Shown here: piece after piece, positions 23,425 to 35,274 of the stretch
How positions within the stretch are numbered: the stretch's first letter is position 1
Layout: every line of letters starts with the position of its first letter
Source: Bos javanicus
Lineage: Eukaryota > Chordata > Mammalia > Artiodactyla > Bovidae
Reading direction: 5' to 3'
Assembly: GCF_032452875.1 (NCBI RefSeq)
Contig: NC_083877.1
Span: 43,077,724-43,141,723 of the forward strand
Length of the DNA stretch: 64,000 nt
Position numbers and translations under genes: made by a program
Notes under the pieces: model-generated
The model's input: only the letters and a program-made list of their open reading frames with translations
Databases searched by the model: none
Told to the model about the DNA's origin: nothing

Positions 23425-25676
23425 CTATAATAAAACAAAAGAATAAAATGACTAGTAAATAACATATGCTTTTCCAAAGTTGTTTATTTACATCTTACCC
23501 CAAAATGAAAAATTTCAATGGACTTAAGAAAACACAATTAAAAACTTTAGCAAAGTATCTGGGTATTTTAAATTGAGGCTGATTGCCATATTCCCACTCA
23601 AATGAATTTATAATTTGTATGAATGTGTTATAAGTATGCTCTAGCAGAATCAAACATATTCTGCATACTACCAAACATAATATAATGAAACATCAGTAAG
23701 TTAAACTACAAAATACGTATTAATGAAATACTCATGATTAAATGTATAAAAATAGTAAACAATCTAACAAATGGATACAGTTACCAGCATAACTTTAGTT
23801 TGTTTTGCAGACTGTACTTCATTTCCAAAATTCCCCAAACTCTTAAGTAAAACACAATTTAAAAAATGAAACAACATAATGCTGTTCTCAAACATGTAAA
23901 GGTGAATTCCTTTAAAAAAAAAATTAAAAAATTATTAATCTGGCATTCCTACTCTTGGAATTATGTAGCAACAGTACAATACTCAAAAGATGGAAAAACT
24001 AAAAATTAAGCTATGAAAATTAAAAAAAAATTTTTTAATCTCATTTCAAAGAGACACACAAACGTTGAATCAGTTCAAAAACAAACAAAAAAAAACGCCA
24101 AGTCTAAAACCATGGCTCCTTTAAGAACAATTATAATTCAAAACAGAAGAAAACAGGGCAATGGCTTTAAGGATACAGTACTTCTGAATATAAAACTTAA
24201 ATAAACACCTTAAGCATTCCTGGTTAGAATGCAAACACCTTTAAAACAAGAAGAAAACTGGATCTGGAGCCCATTTTATTAGTTCACTAAGTAGACAGTA
24301 TCAGAGGGCACGCATATTAATATGTAACAGAAGCCAAGCAGACAAAAATTAGTATCCGAATAAACAAGGTTCAACACTTGATGAAACTAAAACAAAATAC
24401 TATATATCAAAAGTTATTTGTTAAAAGGTGTGGCAAACATATTTCATGATTTTAAGATAAACATTGTTTATCTGAAGCTAACTGCAAGCTAACCTAAACT
24501 TGGCCAAAATCCTCAGAAAATACGTAAATGAAAAATAAACTTTTAAAAAGTTTTTAAAAATCAAGTTTCAGGTTATTGATGTACCCATCCGATCTGTTCT
24601 GTAAGAAAGCATTGCAAATACAAGGATAAATCTGGAAGGTTGATGATGTGGTTATAATGGAAAAACATGCTCTCCACCCCTTTTTGTGCGATCTTGGGCA
24701 AATATTACTAGGAACCTCTATGAAAAGCTTTCCCAATTACAATATGAGGTAATGCTTAAGTCACAGTCACCAGCTTCCAAGAAGGAAACTTACACAAAGG
24801 GCCCAGCATTCAGTATGAACACCAAAAAACTTGCTCCTTACCTCACAAATGTTCTGAACACACAAGCAAGAATTAAAAATGCAAAAGATTCAGTAGGAAA
24901 ATTAGAGTCAAATACTTAAATTGAAAATAAGTAAAGTCTCAGCGAAATGCACTCTATTAAAAAATGTTTATAAACACACACACAACTTTTTTCGTAATTT
25001 TCCCAAAAGTATGATGGAAATTATTTTGAGTCTTTGGCGGATTTCTAGGAGGTTTTATTTGAAGAAATTCTTATGAACACAGCCAAACACATATAATTTT
25101 TGGCTCTTCAACCCTGAGATCTACAACTGACGAGACTTTTTGGGCAGCAGCTACAATAGCGACGGTCAGCTTTCACCTCCGGACGTTATCATCCAACAGA
25201 GCTGGACTAAGAATTCTACTCAAGCGTTCGCACAACTTCGAGCAGGGCGAGTGACAACTGCAGTGTTTGCAAACACAATGCAAATCTCGACGTAACAAGA
25301 GGAAAACGTGTGCCCCAGTGTAATCCCTTTAATTCCTACAGAACCAGGGGATGAGCAATTTGTTTTCTAAAGAATATCTTTCTTCCAGTAATTAAAACCA
25401 ACAACATAGCTTCCAGAAGGGAAGTCTGTGGATTTTGAGGGGCGGGACGGGGCCGGGAGTGCGGGGCGGGGTGGGGGACGGAGGTGGACTAACTTAAGTT
25501 TTTTACTCTTTATCAGCTTTCAAACAACGAACATCACTCCAGGCATTAAAAAAAAAAAATCACAGAGGCCAAAAGGAAACACAAGCCGCGGGGAGCGGCG
25601 TCGGACACCCAGCCCGGGTCCCCCGTAGCCCGCGGCCGCCCAGGCCAGGTGTGGGCGCACCCCGCCCGACACTCAC
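23425..25676 (-). other. SAV1: SAV1 intron 1
   Basis: GT...AG intron of 2.25 kb. The right end is CpG-island DNA; the rest is AT-rich and mostly unique, with A-rich tracts (near 23.91 and 24.02 kb) and no SINE or LINE I recognise. The several 60-80 codon frames here have no recognisable protein content. Confidence 0.85.
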
Positions 25677-25770
25677 TCCGCAGCAGAGGAGACGTCTCCT
25701 TCTTCACGTACTTCCCCTGCACCTCGGCCGGCTTGGACACTTCGTTTTTGGTTTTCTTCCGGGACAGCAT
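25677..25770 (-). CDS. SAV1: SAV1 coding exon 1 (N-terminus, residues 1-31)
   Basis: This exon encodes the start of Salvador homologue 1, the adaptor that joins the Hippo kinases MST1/2 (STK4/STK3) to LATS1/2 so that YAP/TAZ are phosphorylated and kept out of the nucleus. The ATG lies at 25770-25768 and the frame reads MLSRKKTKNEVSKPAEVQGK, then 11 more residues to Leu-Leu-Arg, which I recognise as the mammalian SAV1 N-terminus. The start context has A at -3. The frame stays open 10 codons further up but contains no ATG there, so this start is preferred. The donor GTGAGT (25676-25671) leaves one base (phase 1) that joins exon 2 to give Asn. The exon is basic and lies inside a CpG island; no known domain maps to it. 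The match is to remembered SAV1 sequence, not to a search. Confidence 0.97.
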
Positions 25771-25809
25771 CCTTGACCACGAGGCCCCAGGCCACGTCAA
25801 GCAGCCGCC

Positions 25810-25947
25810 CTAAGGCTCCGCGCCGGGCGCCGGGGGTCCCCGCCGCCACCTCCGCCGGCGCCACCGCCTCCTTCCCTCCCGAGCCGCCGCCGCCGCCGCC
25901 GCTGCCGCCTCTCCGCAGCCCGGGATTGCCCACAAGGACTGCCGCAT
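25810..25947 (-). CDS. Possible upstream ORF in SAV1 leader (45 codons)
   Basis: On the SAV1 strand an ATG at 25947-25945 (context GAACATGC, A at -3) opens a 45-codon frame ending TAG at 25812-25810, 39 bases before the SAV1 start. The predicted peptide is Arg/Gly/Ala/Pro-rich because it reads through the GCG-triplet tract. It is only real if transcription starts upstream of 25947, which I cannot tell. It could reduce SAV1 translation; a coding role for the peptide is unlikely. Confidence 0.35.
   Translation of the reverse strand: MRQSLWAIPGCGEAAAAAAAAAREGRRRWRRRRWRRGPPAPGAEP
25884..25909. repeat. CCG/GCC triplet tract in SAV1 leader
   Basis: Eight GCC/CCG-type triplets with one interrupting CTG-containing unit, lying in the presumed 5' UTR. 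On the transcript strand it reads GGC/GCG repeats and would fold strongly or form G-rich structure ahead of the start codon. Confidence 0.8.
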
Positions 25948-26809
25948 GTTCGGGGCGCTAAGCGCGCCGGTCACCGCTCAATCGCTTGTCAGTTCCTTCC
26001 CGGAAGTCAGCCGGCTCCGCGTCGTTGCCCGAGAACTCCGAGAGAAGAGCCAGGAACGCCCCGCTAGGGCCATGGTCCTCTGCTGGCCACCTAGTTACCG
26101 CTACTGCTGCAGCCGCTGTCGCCGCCTACGTCCCGTAAACTTTCCCTGCGGCCGCTGGGAATTCTGGGAAGCTCGACGCAGCGCGAGCGCCGCCGCCCTT
26201 CCCCCACCCGCTCCTGGGCGTGGCTCGGGCCAGAGGACGCGGGGCCGCCCTCTCAGCTAACGGGTTGCCCCGGCGTCTTCGGGAGGAGCAGCGGCAGCTT
26301 TCACTCCGGCTCGGCGAGGAGCAGGTCTGGTGGGCACTTTGGACAAAACGTGCCAGACTGAGCGCAGGAGGCCGTGGCGCGCTCCTGCAGAGGAACCTCC
26401 TCTACCCGCAGATTTTTCTCTCAGGACCTTGAGGGAGCTGGTAACGCCCCCCAAGATGCATTCGCGTCCTCGGCCACGAAAGAGGACGTCCCTCTTGGAG
26501 TTTTAGGGGCTGGTAAATTCAAGCCCGTAATAGCACAGAACGCCTGTAGAGTCGAAGAAACGCCACCCTTACGCTCATGCTGCACCCAAAGAAATCTAGA
26601 TCTCTCTTTTTGTTGAAAACACTCCGTTAGTGCCAGGGAGTGTGCGTCTTTCTGATAAAGGAAAAAACGGAGGAAGAAGCCAAAGTGGTGTTTCTACTAT
26701 CTGTGATGTAAGATAAATTTGATATTAGCGTGATTTATTTAATTATCACTATCATTATTTACCATATATTTCCTCTTGGAAATATGGAGTTGTCAATGGA
26801 AAAAAATAA

Positions 26810-27090
26810 TCTCTCATGGGAATACAAAAGAGTTTTATTTGAGCCAAACTGGGAAATACAAGCCCAGAAGACAGCTTCTCAGGTAACTCTGAGGAAGTCC
26901 TGAGGGGGAAGCATGAGTTTCAGCATAGTTTTATCAGAACAAAACATTCAGTAAGTCAGGGATATATTCCTTCAAGGTTTCAAAAGAAAAAAAGATCAGT
27001 TTGGAACACAGGAAGTTGTTATTGCCTTGGTACGTAGAAAGGGAGTCATCACTGAAGGAGTAACAGCATTGGCATCCCAGGAAGGGAGAC
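26810..27090 (-). mobile_element. Probable LTR remnant
   Basis: The segment with GAGTTTTATTTGAGCCAAAC and CAGAAGACAGCTTCTCAGGT looks like the antisense of an LTR around its poly(A) signal region. The family is not certain and the edges are guesses; the element may extend toward 27.5 kb. Confidence 0.4.
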
Positions 27091-27577
27091 ATTGAATTTT
27101 TGTCTTATCATGGAAGCCTTGTTAAGTGTTGGTTGCTCAGTCACCAGATTACTTAATGAAGTTAATGAGCCCGTTAATAAAGCAGATGTACAATATGTGT
27201 TGGATAATCCACAAATGGCATTTTAGCCAAGGTAAAAACTTGTGTGCAATCCAGAGTGACTTCTTCAGACCTCAGTATGTGAACATTTCTTTCATAGAGT
27301 TAAATACTCCTGTCTTAGATTTCTTTCTTTTTGTTTTTGAGAATTTTGAGCACTAAAGTTCAAGAACTGGGATTTTTAATCTAAAATAGACCCTGCTTTC
27401 TTCTATTTAACTTAGCAAAGGTGTGAAATGTTCAAGATAACATTTGAAAAATAACATGGGATCCACCCCTAGTGACCAAATTGAGGCTTTGACAATGGAA
27501 AGTGCTTTCTTTCCCTAAGATGGGAACTGTCTTACAAGAGATGTAAACAACTAACAAAAGGCAAGGAATTTTCTACT
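27091..27577. other. No feature seen
   Basis: Between the probable LTR remnant and the next SINE. It may be the rest of the LTR; I see no gene. Confidence 0.4.
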
Positions 27578-27588
27578 TACACAAGATT

Positions 27589-27860
27589 GTGTGTGTGTGT
27601 GTTAGTTGCTTAGTCGTGTCTGACTCTTTGCAACCCCATAGACTGTAGCCCACCAGGCCCCTCTGTCCATGGGATTCTCCAGGCAAGAACACTGGAGTGG
27701 GTTGCCACTTGCTACTCCAAAAGGAACTATATAATGAAAATGAAGTTGCTCAGTCACGCAGACTCTTTGCGACCCCATGGACTGTAGCCTACCAGGCTCC
27801 TCTATCCATGGAATTTTCCAGGCAAGAGTACTGGAGCGGGTTGCCATTTCCTCCTCCAAC
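27589..27860 (-). mobile_element. Bov-A2 SINE dimer with TG repeat
   Basis: A dimer in minus orientation with a TG dinucleotide tract (about 27588-27602) at its tail. It is flanked by TACACAAGATT (27578-27588 and 27861-27871), an 11-bp target duplication. Confidence 0.92.
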
Positions 27861-27974
27861 TACACAAGATTAGGAAGATGGTAAAACTTTGTTTTGCCAT
27901 GAACAAGTAAGACATTTTGTCTAGTGCCTGTCTGCATCTTTATATACTTTATGATCCCATGACACTGATCTCTC

Positions 27975-28065
27975 AGTATTTATTCAATAACTAAAAAGTG
28001 TTTATTGAGCATCCACTCTGCTCCAGACTGTTCTAGGTGCTTGGGATATAGCTGCAGGCAGAGAT
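27975..28065 (+). repeat. L2-like LINE remnant
   Basis: GTGTTTATTGAGCATCCACT then GTTCTAGGTGCTTGGGATAT, the typical order of L2 3' end motifs. Confidence 0.65.
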
Positions 28066-28075
28066 ATAGTTAAGG

Positions 28076-28282
28076 GGCTTCCCTGATGGCTCAGATGGTA
28101 AGAATCTGCCTGCAATGCCTGGATTCAATCCCTGGGTCTGAAAGATCCCCTGGAGAAGGGAGTGGCTACCCACTCCAGTATTCTTGCCTGAAGAATTCCA
28201 TGGACAGAGGAGCCTGGCGGGCTACAGTCAATGGGGTCACAAAGCACTGGACACAACTGAGCGACTTGAGTGACTAACACAC
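28076..28282 (+). mobile_element. Bov-tA SINE, plus strand
   Basis: The head GGGCTTCCCTGATGGCTCAG, then GATCCCCTGGAGAAGGGAGT, and the body ending GGACACAACTGAGCGACTTG. Confidence 0.9.
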
Positions 28283-28559
28283 ATAGGCAAAGAATCCCTA
28301 CTCTCATGGGGAAGAGAGACAATAAAGAAGAAAAATAAATAAAATGTACTCTACTACATGGTGATCATGCTGAGGTGAAAATAAGGGGAAAAAAGGGTTT
28401 GTGATCTTAGTATAGAATGACTAGCTCATGAGGAGACTTTGTAGTGACAAAAGAAATTGGTAGTGCAACTATCTGAAGGAAAAATACTCTAGGCAAAATG
28501 AACAGCAAGTGCAAAGTCCCTGCGAGTCACCAAATTCCCAGCAATTTGAAGAAATGTAA

Positions 28560-28697
28560 GGAAATGGCAGCCCACTCCAGTGTTCTTGCCTGGAGAATCC
28601 CAGGGACGGGGGAGCCTGGTGGGCTGCTGTCTATGCCGTCTACGGGGTCGCCCAGAGTCGGACACGACTGAAGCAACTTAGCAGCAGGAGCAGCAAG
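28560..28697 (+). mobile_element. Bov-A SINE monomer, plus strand
   Basis: GAAATGGCAGCCCACTCCAG through GAGTCGGACACGACTGAAGC and an AGCAGCAGGAGCAGCAAG tail. Confidence 0.88.
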
Positions 28698-30568
28698 AAG
28701 GTCTATGTAGCTGGAGCACAGGAGGAGAGTAGTGGGAGTTGAAGTTAGAGAGAGAACATTGTATCATTGTAAAGAATTTCACTTTGAGCAAAGAAAAGAC
28801 ATAATCTGAGTTAATGTTTTGAACAGATCACTTTGGATGCTCAAAAACTATTGCTGGCTTGGACCAGGGTAAGAGTAGGGGAGATGATGATAAATGGTCA
28901 GATTTTGGCCATGTTTTTAAGACAGAGTCAACAGGATTTGCTGACAGATTGAATATGGAGTGTATATTTTATACATAATATTATTTGTATAAAATAAGCT
29001 ACAAGGATATATTATACAACACAAGAAATAGAGCCAACATTTGATAATAATTATAAAATGGAGTATAGCTTTTGAAATTGTCAGTCACTGTGTTGTATAC
29101 CTATAATATTGTACCTCAGCTATATCTGAATTTAAAAAAACAGAATAAAATAGAAGCTTATTAGAATAGCAGATTGTACTCTCAGAGGAACATCAGAAAA
29201 GCAGTTACTTGTTCCTATTGTTTGGATATAAAGCCTAGTACTAAAGTGTTGAGCATGTGAATGGAGAAGCGTGATGAAACACAAATGGAGAGACATTGAA
29301 GTTTTGTTACAGATAGGATATGAAGGCAGGAGATGAAGGGAAGGAAGGGGGCGCCAAAAAAGTGCCAGGTTTCTTCCCAGGACATACTAAGGAGCATAAG
29401 AGGACAAAAGCATGTTAAGACCTTGTTAATAGAGCCAAGTCTTTACACTTGAGGTTTTCCCAGAGATGGAAATACAGGATACCTTTCACATTCATGGAAG
29501 GAAAAGTCATAGAATTTTAAAATTCAAAACAAATTCTGAGATCAGCTAGGCTAATGTGGAAAACTAGAAAAAATAAATGTTTTGCTTCAGATTTTATTCC
29601 TGATTAGTAGCAGACATGTCTCAGAACTGGAGGTATTCTGTTCCAACTTTGGGTCTTGTCCCAGTAACAGCAAGTTCAGATTCTAACAGTTATTTTGAAA
29701 GTCGTCCATGTTCCCAACAAAGAACACCGCCCCCCCCCCTTTTCACTGCTATTTCAGTTCTTTGAGTTATATCAGAGAGAAAACCTCAAAAGTGCACTTT
29801 TTAACATCTGCAATTTGCCTTTTTATCAAGGAGAGTGCTTTCCAGGATCAACAATCTGCAGACAGCATTAGTAGTTGCAATGCATACCATTATGTGAGCT
29901 TTGAATTCAAATCTATGAGTCCAGACACTTTGAATTCACATCTGTTTTGTAGAAATTCCTGGATTTCTGGTAGTTTTTATTAAGGAATCTAGATTTTGCA
30001 GTTGTAATTCTCCAAAGATAGCTTTTAAGAGGGTTAATATTATATTACATAATAGTGATATTTTTCCCCCTTGCAGTTGCATTGTCTGTGGAGAGAATCT
30101 TAGTTTTCTCACATGAAAATTAGAGTTTGGACTAGTTGATTTCCAAAGTGTCTTTCAGTCCTGCAGGGTTGTGCCACATAGGCAGAATGAAATATACAAA
30201 AATAAAAACAATTACCTTAGTAGGCATATAGGTGATTTCTCTTCTTTAAAAGTATTTATCTTTATCGCTATGTTTTTATCTAAAAAACATTATTTAGGTT
30301 TAATCTTTTAAAGAACAGTTTTTAATTAAAAACATAGCAATAAAGAAAATATTTTAATTATTTATTTAATATTTATTATTAATTAAAAAGCAAGTGTTAA
30401 AATATCAGCGTCATATAAAGTCATCGTTAGCATAAAAATGAAATTTTGCGCCAAGCTACTACTTTTCAAAGAGAGCCAAAGTTGTTATGTTATTTTTACT
30501 TTCTCTTGCTAAAAGCATGTAAAATTTAAAAGAGTGAACTTTCTAATGAAGAATTGTCCAAGAAAGAA
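28698..30568. other. Intergenic DNA with one L1 tail
   Basis: Mostly unique and AT-rich. A C10 homopolymer lies at 29730-29739. An L1 3' end is listed separately. No gene supported; the open frames are short and without recognisable content. Confidence 0.55.
28955..29150 (+). mobile_element. L1 3' UTR end fragment
   Basis: The stretch GAAATAGAGCCAACATTTGA ... TATAATATTGTACCTCAGCT and the A-rich end match the 3' terminus of ruminant L1. Confidence 0.7.
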
Positions 30569-30577
30569 CCAAGTGCT

Positions 30578-30841
30578 GCTGCTAAGTCGCTTCAGTCGTG
30601 TCCGACTCTGTGCGACCCCGTAGACTGCAGCCCACCAGGCTCCCCCGTCCCTGGGATTCTCCAGACAAGAATACTGGAGTGGGTTGCCATTTCCTTCTCC
30701 AATGCATGAAAGTGAAAAGTGAAAGTGAAGTCACTCAGTCGTGTCCGACTCTTAGCGACCCCATGGACTGCAGCCTACCAGGCTCCTCCGTCCATGGGAT
30801 TTTCCAGGCAAGAGTACTGGAGTGGGGTGCCATTGCCTTCT
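30578..30841 (-). mobile_element. Bov-A2 SINE dimer, minus strand
   Basis: A well-preserved dimer bracketed by CCAAGTGCT (30569-30577 and 30842-30850), a 9-bp target duplication. Confidence 0.93.
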
Positions 30842-30850
30842 CCAAGTGCT

Positions 30851-33800
30851 AATAAGTCCTAAGTATGGAGGGCTTTAAAAAAAAATAAAATAAAAGGCTC
30901 TTTTACTCTCGAGCCCACTCTTCCTGGTCATATGACAAGATAAATTTCATCTGTCTCTGGAAGAAGTAATAATAATCCTGTTTAACCCTCCAGAGTTTTG
31001 GCTCTTAAAATCTGGGAGGGTCAATTCCTGAGTACCCTTTAAGCAGAAGCTTTAAGTATTTCCCATAAAGGAGAGATTGTGAAAATATAAATACTTGGTA
31101 TAAAAACTAAGTTGGCTTCCCAGACTACTCTAGTGTCTGATGAATTATCCCTCACCCCCAGATAATGTGGAAAATTAGTATCACAAGTCTGATCAAAAGG
31201 AATCAAGCTGGGAGATTTGATGCTACTAAGCTTTGATCTTGTTCGTATATTTTATACTATGATTGCCTGGATTTAGAGGTCCTCTAAAACTGTGATAGCT
31301 AGCCAAAATGAATCTCTTATTTTTGACAATGCTAACTTTTGACTTCAGTTTTCTGTCTTTATAGGCCTTTCTGCCTGTTTGCCTCTCTGGAAACTTTTTC
31401 TTCCAACATTGGCTATATCTTCAATCACTTTCAACTTTAATTATTCTTTGCAATAATGAATATTTACTTGGCTTTTAGTAAGTTTTTTTGTTTGAGAACT
31501 CAGTAAAAGTTTACCCAAGATTCTTGTTATGAGGGGTCTCCTGAGGTAGAGCTACTGTGAAAACACCTGCATCCCTTTTACACTACATGGGAGCCAAGGG
31601 ATAATCAGAAATACCATGTAACAAGCCACACCATTATTTCTTTTTTGCTGTTGTCAGTCCATGCTGATGCAGGACCCTGTGCAAAGATGATTTGCAAAAT
31701 TCCCAAACAGAAATCAAGAGAAAGCATTCGTCTGTCTTGAAGAGCTGTGCGGATTTCACTAACCTCTTAACACTATCGTCTCTTACTCAAGCCTGGAAAC
31801 TTTCTTTTTCCTGCCAAAATCTCTTTACTTCCATTTAAGAAGTTCCACGGGAACTTCTTTTGTATCACCTTTTCTCCATCTTGTGGCCTGCTTTCTTGAA
31901 GAACCCACTGATTTTTTTTTCCTCTGGGGCAATAAGCTTTAGCCTGAGGGTGCAAGGTAAACATATTTATGGGGAAGGAGGGAATGAAAAGTACATTTGT
32001 TTGAAATATTTGCAAGAAAGCAGTTTAAGTAGAATTCTTATAGTTAGAGCCAGAATGCAAAGCTTTAAGAGAAAAAAATGAAAGTCTCTTGTTCCATATA
32101 GAGTCTGACCACATAAATATATCTTCTCTCCCTCCTGGAACTCCACTTAAATGACAATGAAAAAATAAAAGGAGATTAAACTCATAATTATTAAGAGAAC
32201 ACAAGATGGGCCTTCAGTAGACATGACATCAATTAATTTCAATTAGAGAGTGATGGGATTGAGACAAGGTAGAAAAGAGGTTGAAGGGAGTAGAGGAAGT
32301 AGGACAGAGGGAGCCACAGCCTAAAATATTGATACTTATGAAAGCATATAAAGCCAGAGATCCAGGAGAAACTTAGGACTGGCAAGTAACTGGTTCGGTT
32401 AAAGATAGGAAAGAAATGTGGAGCTGGAAAAAGGCACTAATTGAAAGTCAAACTTCCTCTCTCCATCCACCATAGACTTTCAGGCCGTTAGGCATTTATT
32501 CACCAGAAAGGGAATCTTAAAAAAGATCTTTCTCTTTTGGAGAAATCAAATGGCCGTAGAACAAAGGTCTTGGCAATCTAAAGTGTAGCTCCTGCAAAAT
32601 AAACAACTCATCTCAAAGGGAAGTCTGCCAATCCATAGGCCTCAATCCCTAAGACTCCCAAGTGTTTTTTTAATGTGTCGTTCTTAAACATAAATATACA
32701 ACTGAGGATTACTAAAATTGTAGAAAAATTTTCAACATGAATGATAAAAAGATAAACAGAAAAATAGGCCCCAAAGAAAATACATATAATTCAGAGGATA
32801 GCTGAGTATGGTATGGTGAGTACTTTAAATGCTTATTACCATCAACAGATATTTGATAAAAGATATTGCATTCATAAGTCAACAACAAGATGCTATGAAA
32901 AAGAAACAATCAGAAAGCAATACAGAGCTCTTAGAAATTAAAGATAGGGGTTGCCAAGTGAAATATTCAGAAGAAAGTTAGGAAAAGAGGTTAAGAAAAT
33001 CTCCCAAACCACAGAATAAAAAGATAGAGGTGTGTGAAATATGAGGAAAAAGATAAGAGAAATAGGCTCTATATATGAGGCCCAATATCCTGAAAATGTT
33101 GGTTCCACAAGAGAAAATAGAGCATCATCAAAATGGAACACAAGATATTTTTTCAAAGATGAGGGAAAGGAAGTTCCCAATTGAATGGATTTCCCAAGTG
33201 CTCTACAAAATTGATGAGAAAAGATCCTTGTCTTAATGTGACATTGTAAAATTTCAGACCAAGGATAAAATGATCCTAAAAGCTTCCAGTGAAAGTAAAA
33301 GTCAATTATAAAGGAATGAGAATCAGATTAGCATCAGGTTTTTAATTATCTGGGACAGCTAAATAAGACAATGGAACAATGACTTCTAACAAATGTGGGG
33401 AAATCAGTTTTAGTTAACTCCATATCCACCCATAATGTCAGTCAAAAATTAGGGGAGAATAGACATTTGGGGGCATAAAAGAATTCTGAAAGTAAACTTT
33501 TCATATATCCTATCATAGTAAGTTACCAGAAGCTAAGTTCTAAAAAACTAAGTCTCATACCCACAAAGAACAAACAAAACAAAAACAGGAGGATAGAGAT
33601 TAAAGAAATAGTGACTCTAACTCAGGAGAGAAATAAATTTCTCAGTATCACAGCTGCACAGCTGGAACTCAATTAATCCAGATTGGAATTTAAGAGGATC
33701 CTAGGAGGAAGTACCTGGGAAAGGATGGAACTTAAGAAATCTATATAATTTGTAACAAATTAACATGATAAGTGCTGACAATTCAAGCAAATAAGGCAAT

Positions 33801-34626
33801 GGAACATGAAAACTTGAGGGACTACAGCATTGTGACCCTTTTGAAAAAACGTGAGGATGAAATCCAACAAACCAAGATTAATCAATTTAAAATTTGGGAT
33901 TAGAACAGTAGTTGAAAATGAACTGTCAGTAAATATTAAAAACTCTTTAATATAGAAAAGCCTAAGCAATTTTCTTTAAAAATCAAAACTTTTAAAGAAA
34001 GCAGACTTTGCTTTGGGTTTTCCCACGTCGATCCATCTTTAAGATTCCTTAAAGAGCTTAGTATTTTAAAAACTTAACCCAAATCATCCATTTAGTTAAG
34101 ACAAGTCTGAACAGGACTTTAAATATCAGGATCCTCTGCCTTTGGCAAGTGATGCTGTTTACATCATGCTGATCAGGATTGAGGAACTAGTAATAACATT
34201 TTAGACAAAGGGTAGATTCAGTGGAGCCAGGAAATTGGAGGGCATGAACAAGGAGGTTGTGGTCAGAGGGGAATTTCAAGAGTTTTTAATGAGAGTTTGT
34301 AAGTATGACCACTAGCCAGTACTTGTAGTAGAGGTGGAAGTGATGGAAAGAGAAAGTTGAGGAATGTGACGTCTTGGAATGTCAAAGACTTGGAATATTG
34401 TAAAAAAAAAAAAAAGAAAGAAAAAAAGCAGAAAAACAATGAGCCATTGAAAAAGGATGCAGGGAATGTCCCCGAAATCAGTAGAAAAGGAAACCTAAAG
34501 GATAATGTAAATAAATGGCTTAAAAATAACAGATTGCTTCCTTATGATTCATGTATTACACAGATACCTCCAAAGTCCTACAACTTCTATTAAGTTTTTT
34601 TGGAACTTTTATTACAAATCACTTAA
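30851..34626. other. Longest unique stretch of the right half, no gene seen
   Basis: About 3.8 kb with no SINE or LINE I recognise apart from a short A-rich tract near 34.4 kb. Frames are below 85 codons, have no domain-like content and lack convincing splice context. It could hold regulatory DNA, but nothing specific is visible. Confidence 0.55.
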
Positions 34627-35062
34627 TGTTGTTGTTGTTCTTCAGTCACTAAGTCGTATCAGACTCTTTGCGATCCCATAACTGCAGAATGCCAGGCTTC
34701 TCTGTCCTTCACTGTCTCCTGCAGTTTGCTCAAACTCATGTCGATTGAGTCAGTGATGCAACCATCTCATCCATCTCACCCCCTTCTCCTCCTCCCTCAA
34801 TTTTTCCCAGCATCAGGGTCTTTTACAGTGAGTCAGTTCTTAGCATCAGGTGGCCAAAGTATTGGAGCTTTAGCTTCAGTATCAGTCCTTCTAGTGAATA
34901 TTCAGGGTTGATTTCCTTTAGGATTGACTGGTTTGATATCCTTGCAATCCCAGGGACTCGTAAAAGTCTCCAGCACCACAATTAGAAAGCATCAATTCTT
35001 TGGCACTCAGCCTTCTTTATTATGGTCCACCTCTCATATCCGTGACTACTGGAAAAACCTTA
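34627..35062 (-). mobile_element. BovB 3' end fragment, minus strand
   Basis: The antisense tail starts after GTTGTTGTTGTT (CAGTCACTAAGTCGTATCAG). It then runs through CATCAGGTGGCCAAAGTATT to GTGACTACTGGAAAAACCTT. Diverged and 5'-truncated. Confidence 0.87.
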
Positions 35063-35274
35063 TAATAGTACCATTAAAATACTGTATTTCATTGATATGC
35101 TTTATTAATAAAATCACAGTACTGCTTGGCCTCTAAACAAATTAATGTTCAGGGTTTCCATAATAGTGTACTCCAAATTTAGAGCCTATATGGACTTACT
35201 TCCAAGGGCCTAATTATCTCATACATGATTAATTAATAGAACTGAATGATCATATCTAGCAGCCAAGACAATTT

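Larger units (their letters stand above)
25771..26100 (-). promoter_or_regulatory. SAV1: SAV1 5' UTR and core promoter region
   Basis: GC-rich, CpG-dense DNA directly upstream of the SAV1 ATG; the transcription start cannot be set from sequence. There is no TATA box at a sensible distance, as expected for a housekeeping CpG-island promoter. A consensus ETS/GABP word CCGGAAGT lies at 26000-26007. A CCG-triplet tract is at 25884-25909. Farther out, 26155-26170 holds the near-palindrome CTGGGAATTCTGGGAA. Motif calls are by eye only. Confidence 0.7.
25430..26480. promoter_or_regulatory. CpG island over SAV1 exon 1 and promoter
   Basis: CG dinucleotides are abundant through this kilobase (for example CGGGACGGGGCCGGGAG near 25442 and CGCGCCGGTCACC near 25962), whereas the flanks are AT-rich and CpG-poor. 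The island covers the donor end of intron 1, exon 1, the leader and several hundred bases beyond. The far side (26.1-26.5 kb) could drive a divergent non-coding transcript, but nothing in the sequence proves one. The open frames here on both strands look like GC-rich chance frames. Confidence 0.85.

Noticed and set aside
25790..25800. TGACGTGG (complement) just upstream of the SAV1 ATG, resembling an unfolded-protein-response element.
   Set aside because: It is a single 8-base match inside a CpG-rich leader where such words occur by chance. No second element supports it.
25673..25933. An 86-codon minus-strand frame overlapping SAV1 exon 1.
   Set aside because: It starts with GTG, not ATG, and runs into intron 1. 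It is a GC-rich shadow frame.
30598..30852. Frames with CDSLPGSSVHGIFQARVLEW-type repeats, recurring across the window like a protein family.
   Set aside because: All are translations of Bov-A/Bov-A2 SINE units in one frame, not a gene family.
28862..34626. Possible exons of the next gene (in human NIN lies beyond SAV1).
   Set aside because: No frame with recognisable coiled-coil or centrosomal protein content and splice sites was found. The neighbour is probably outside the window.
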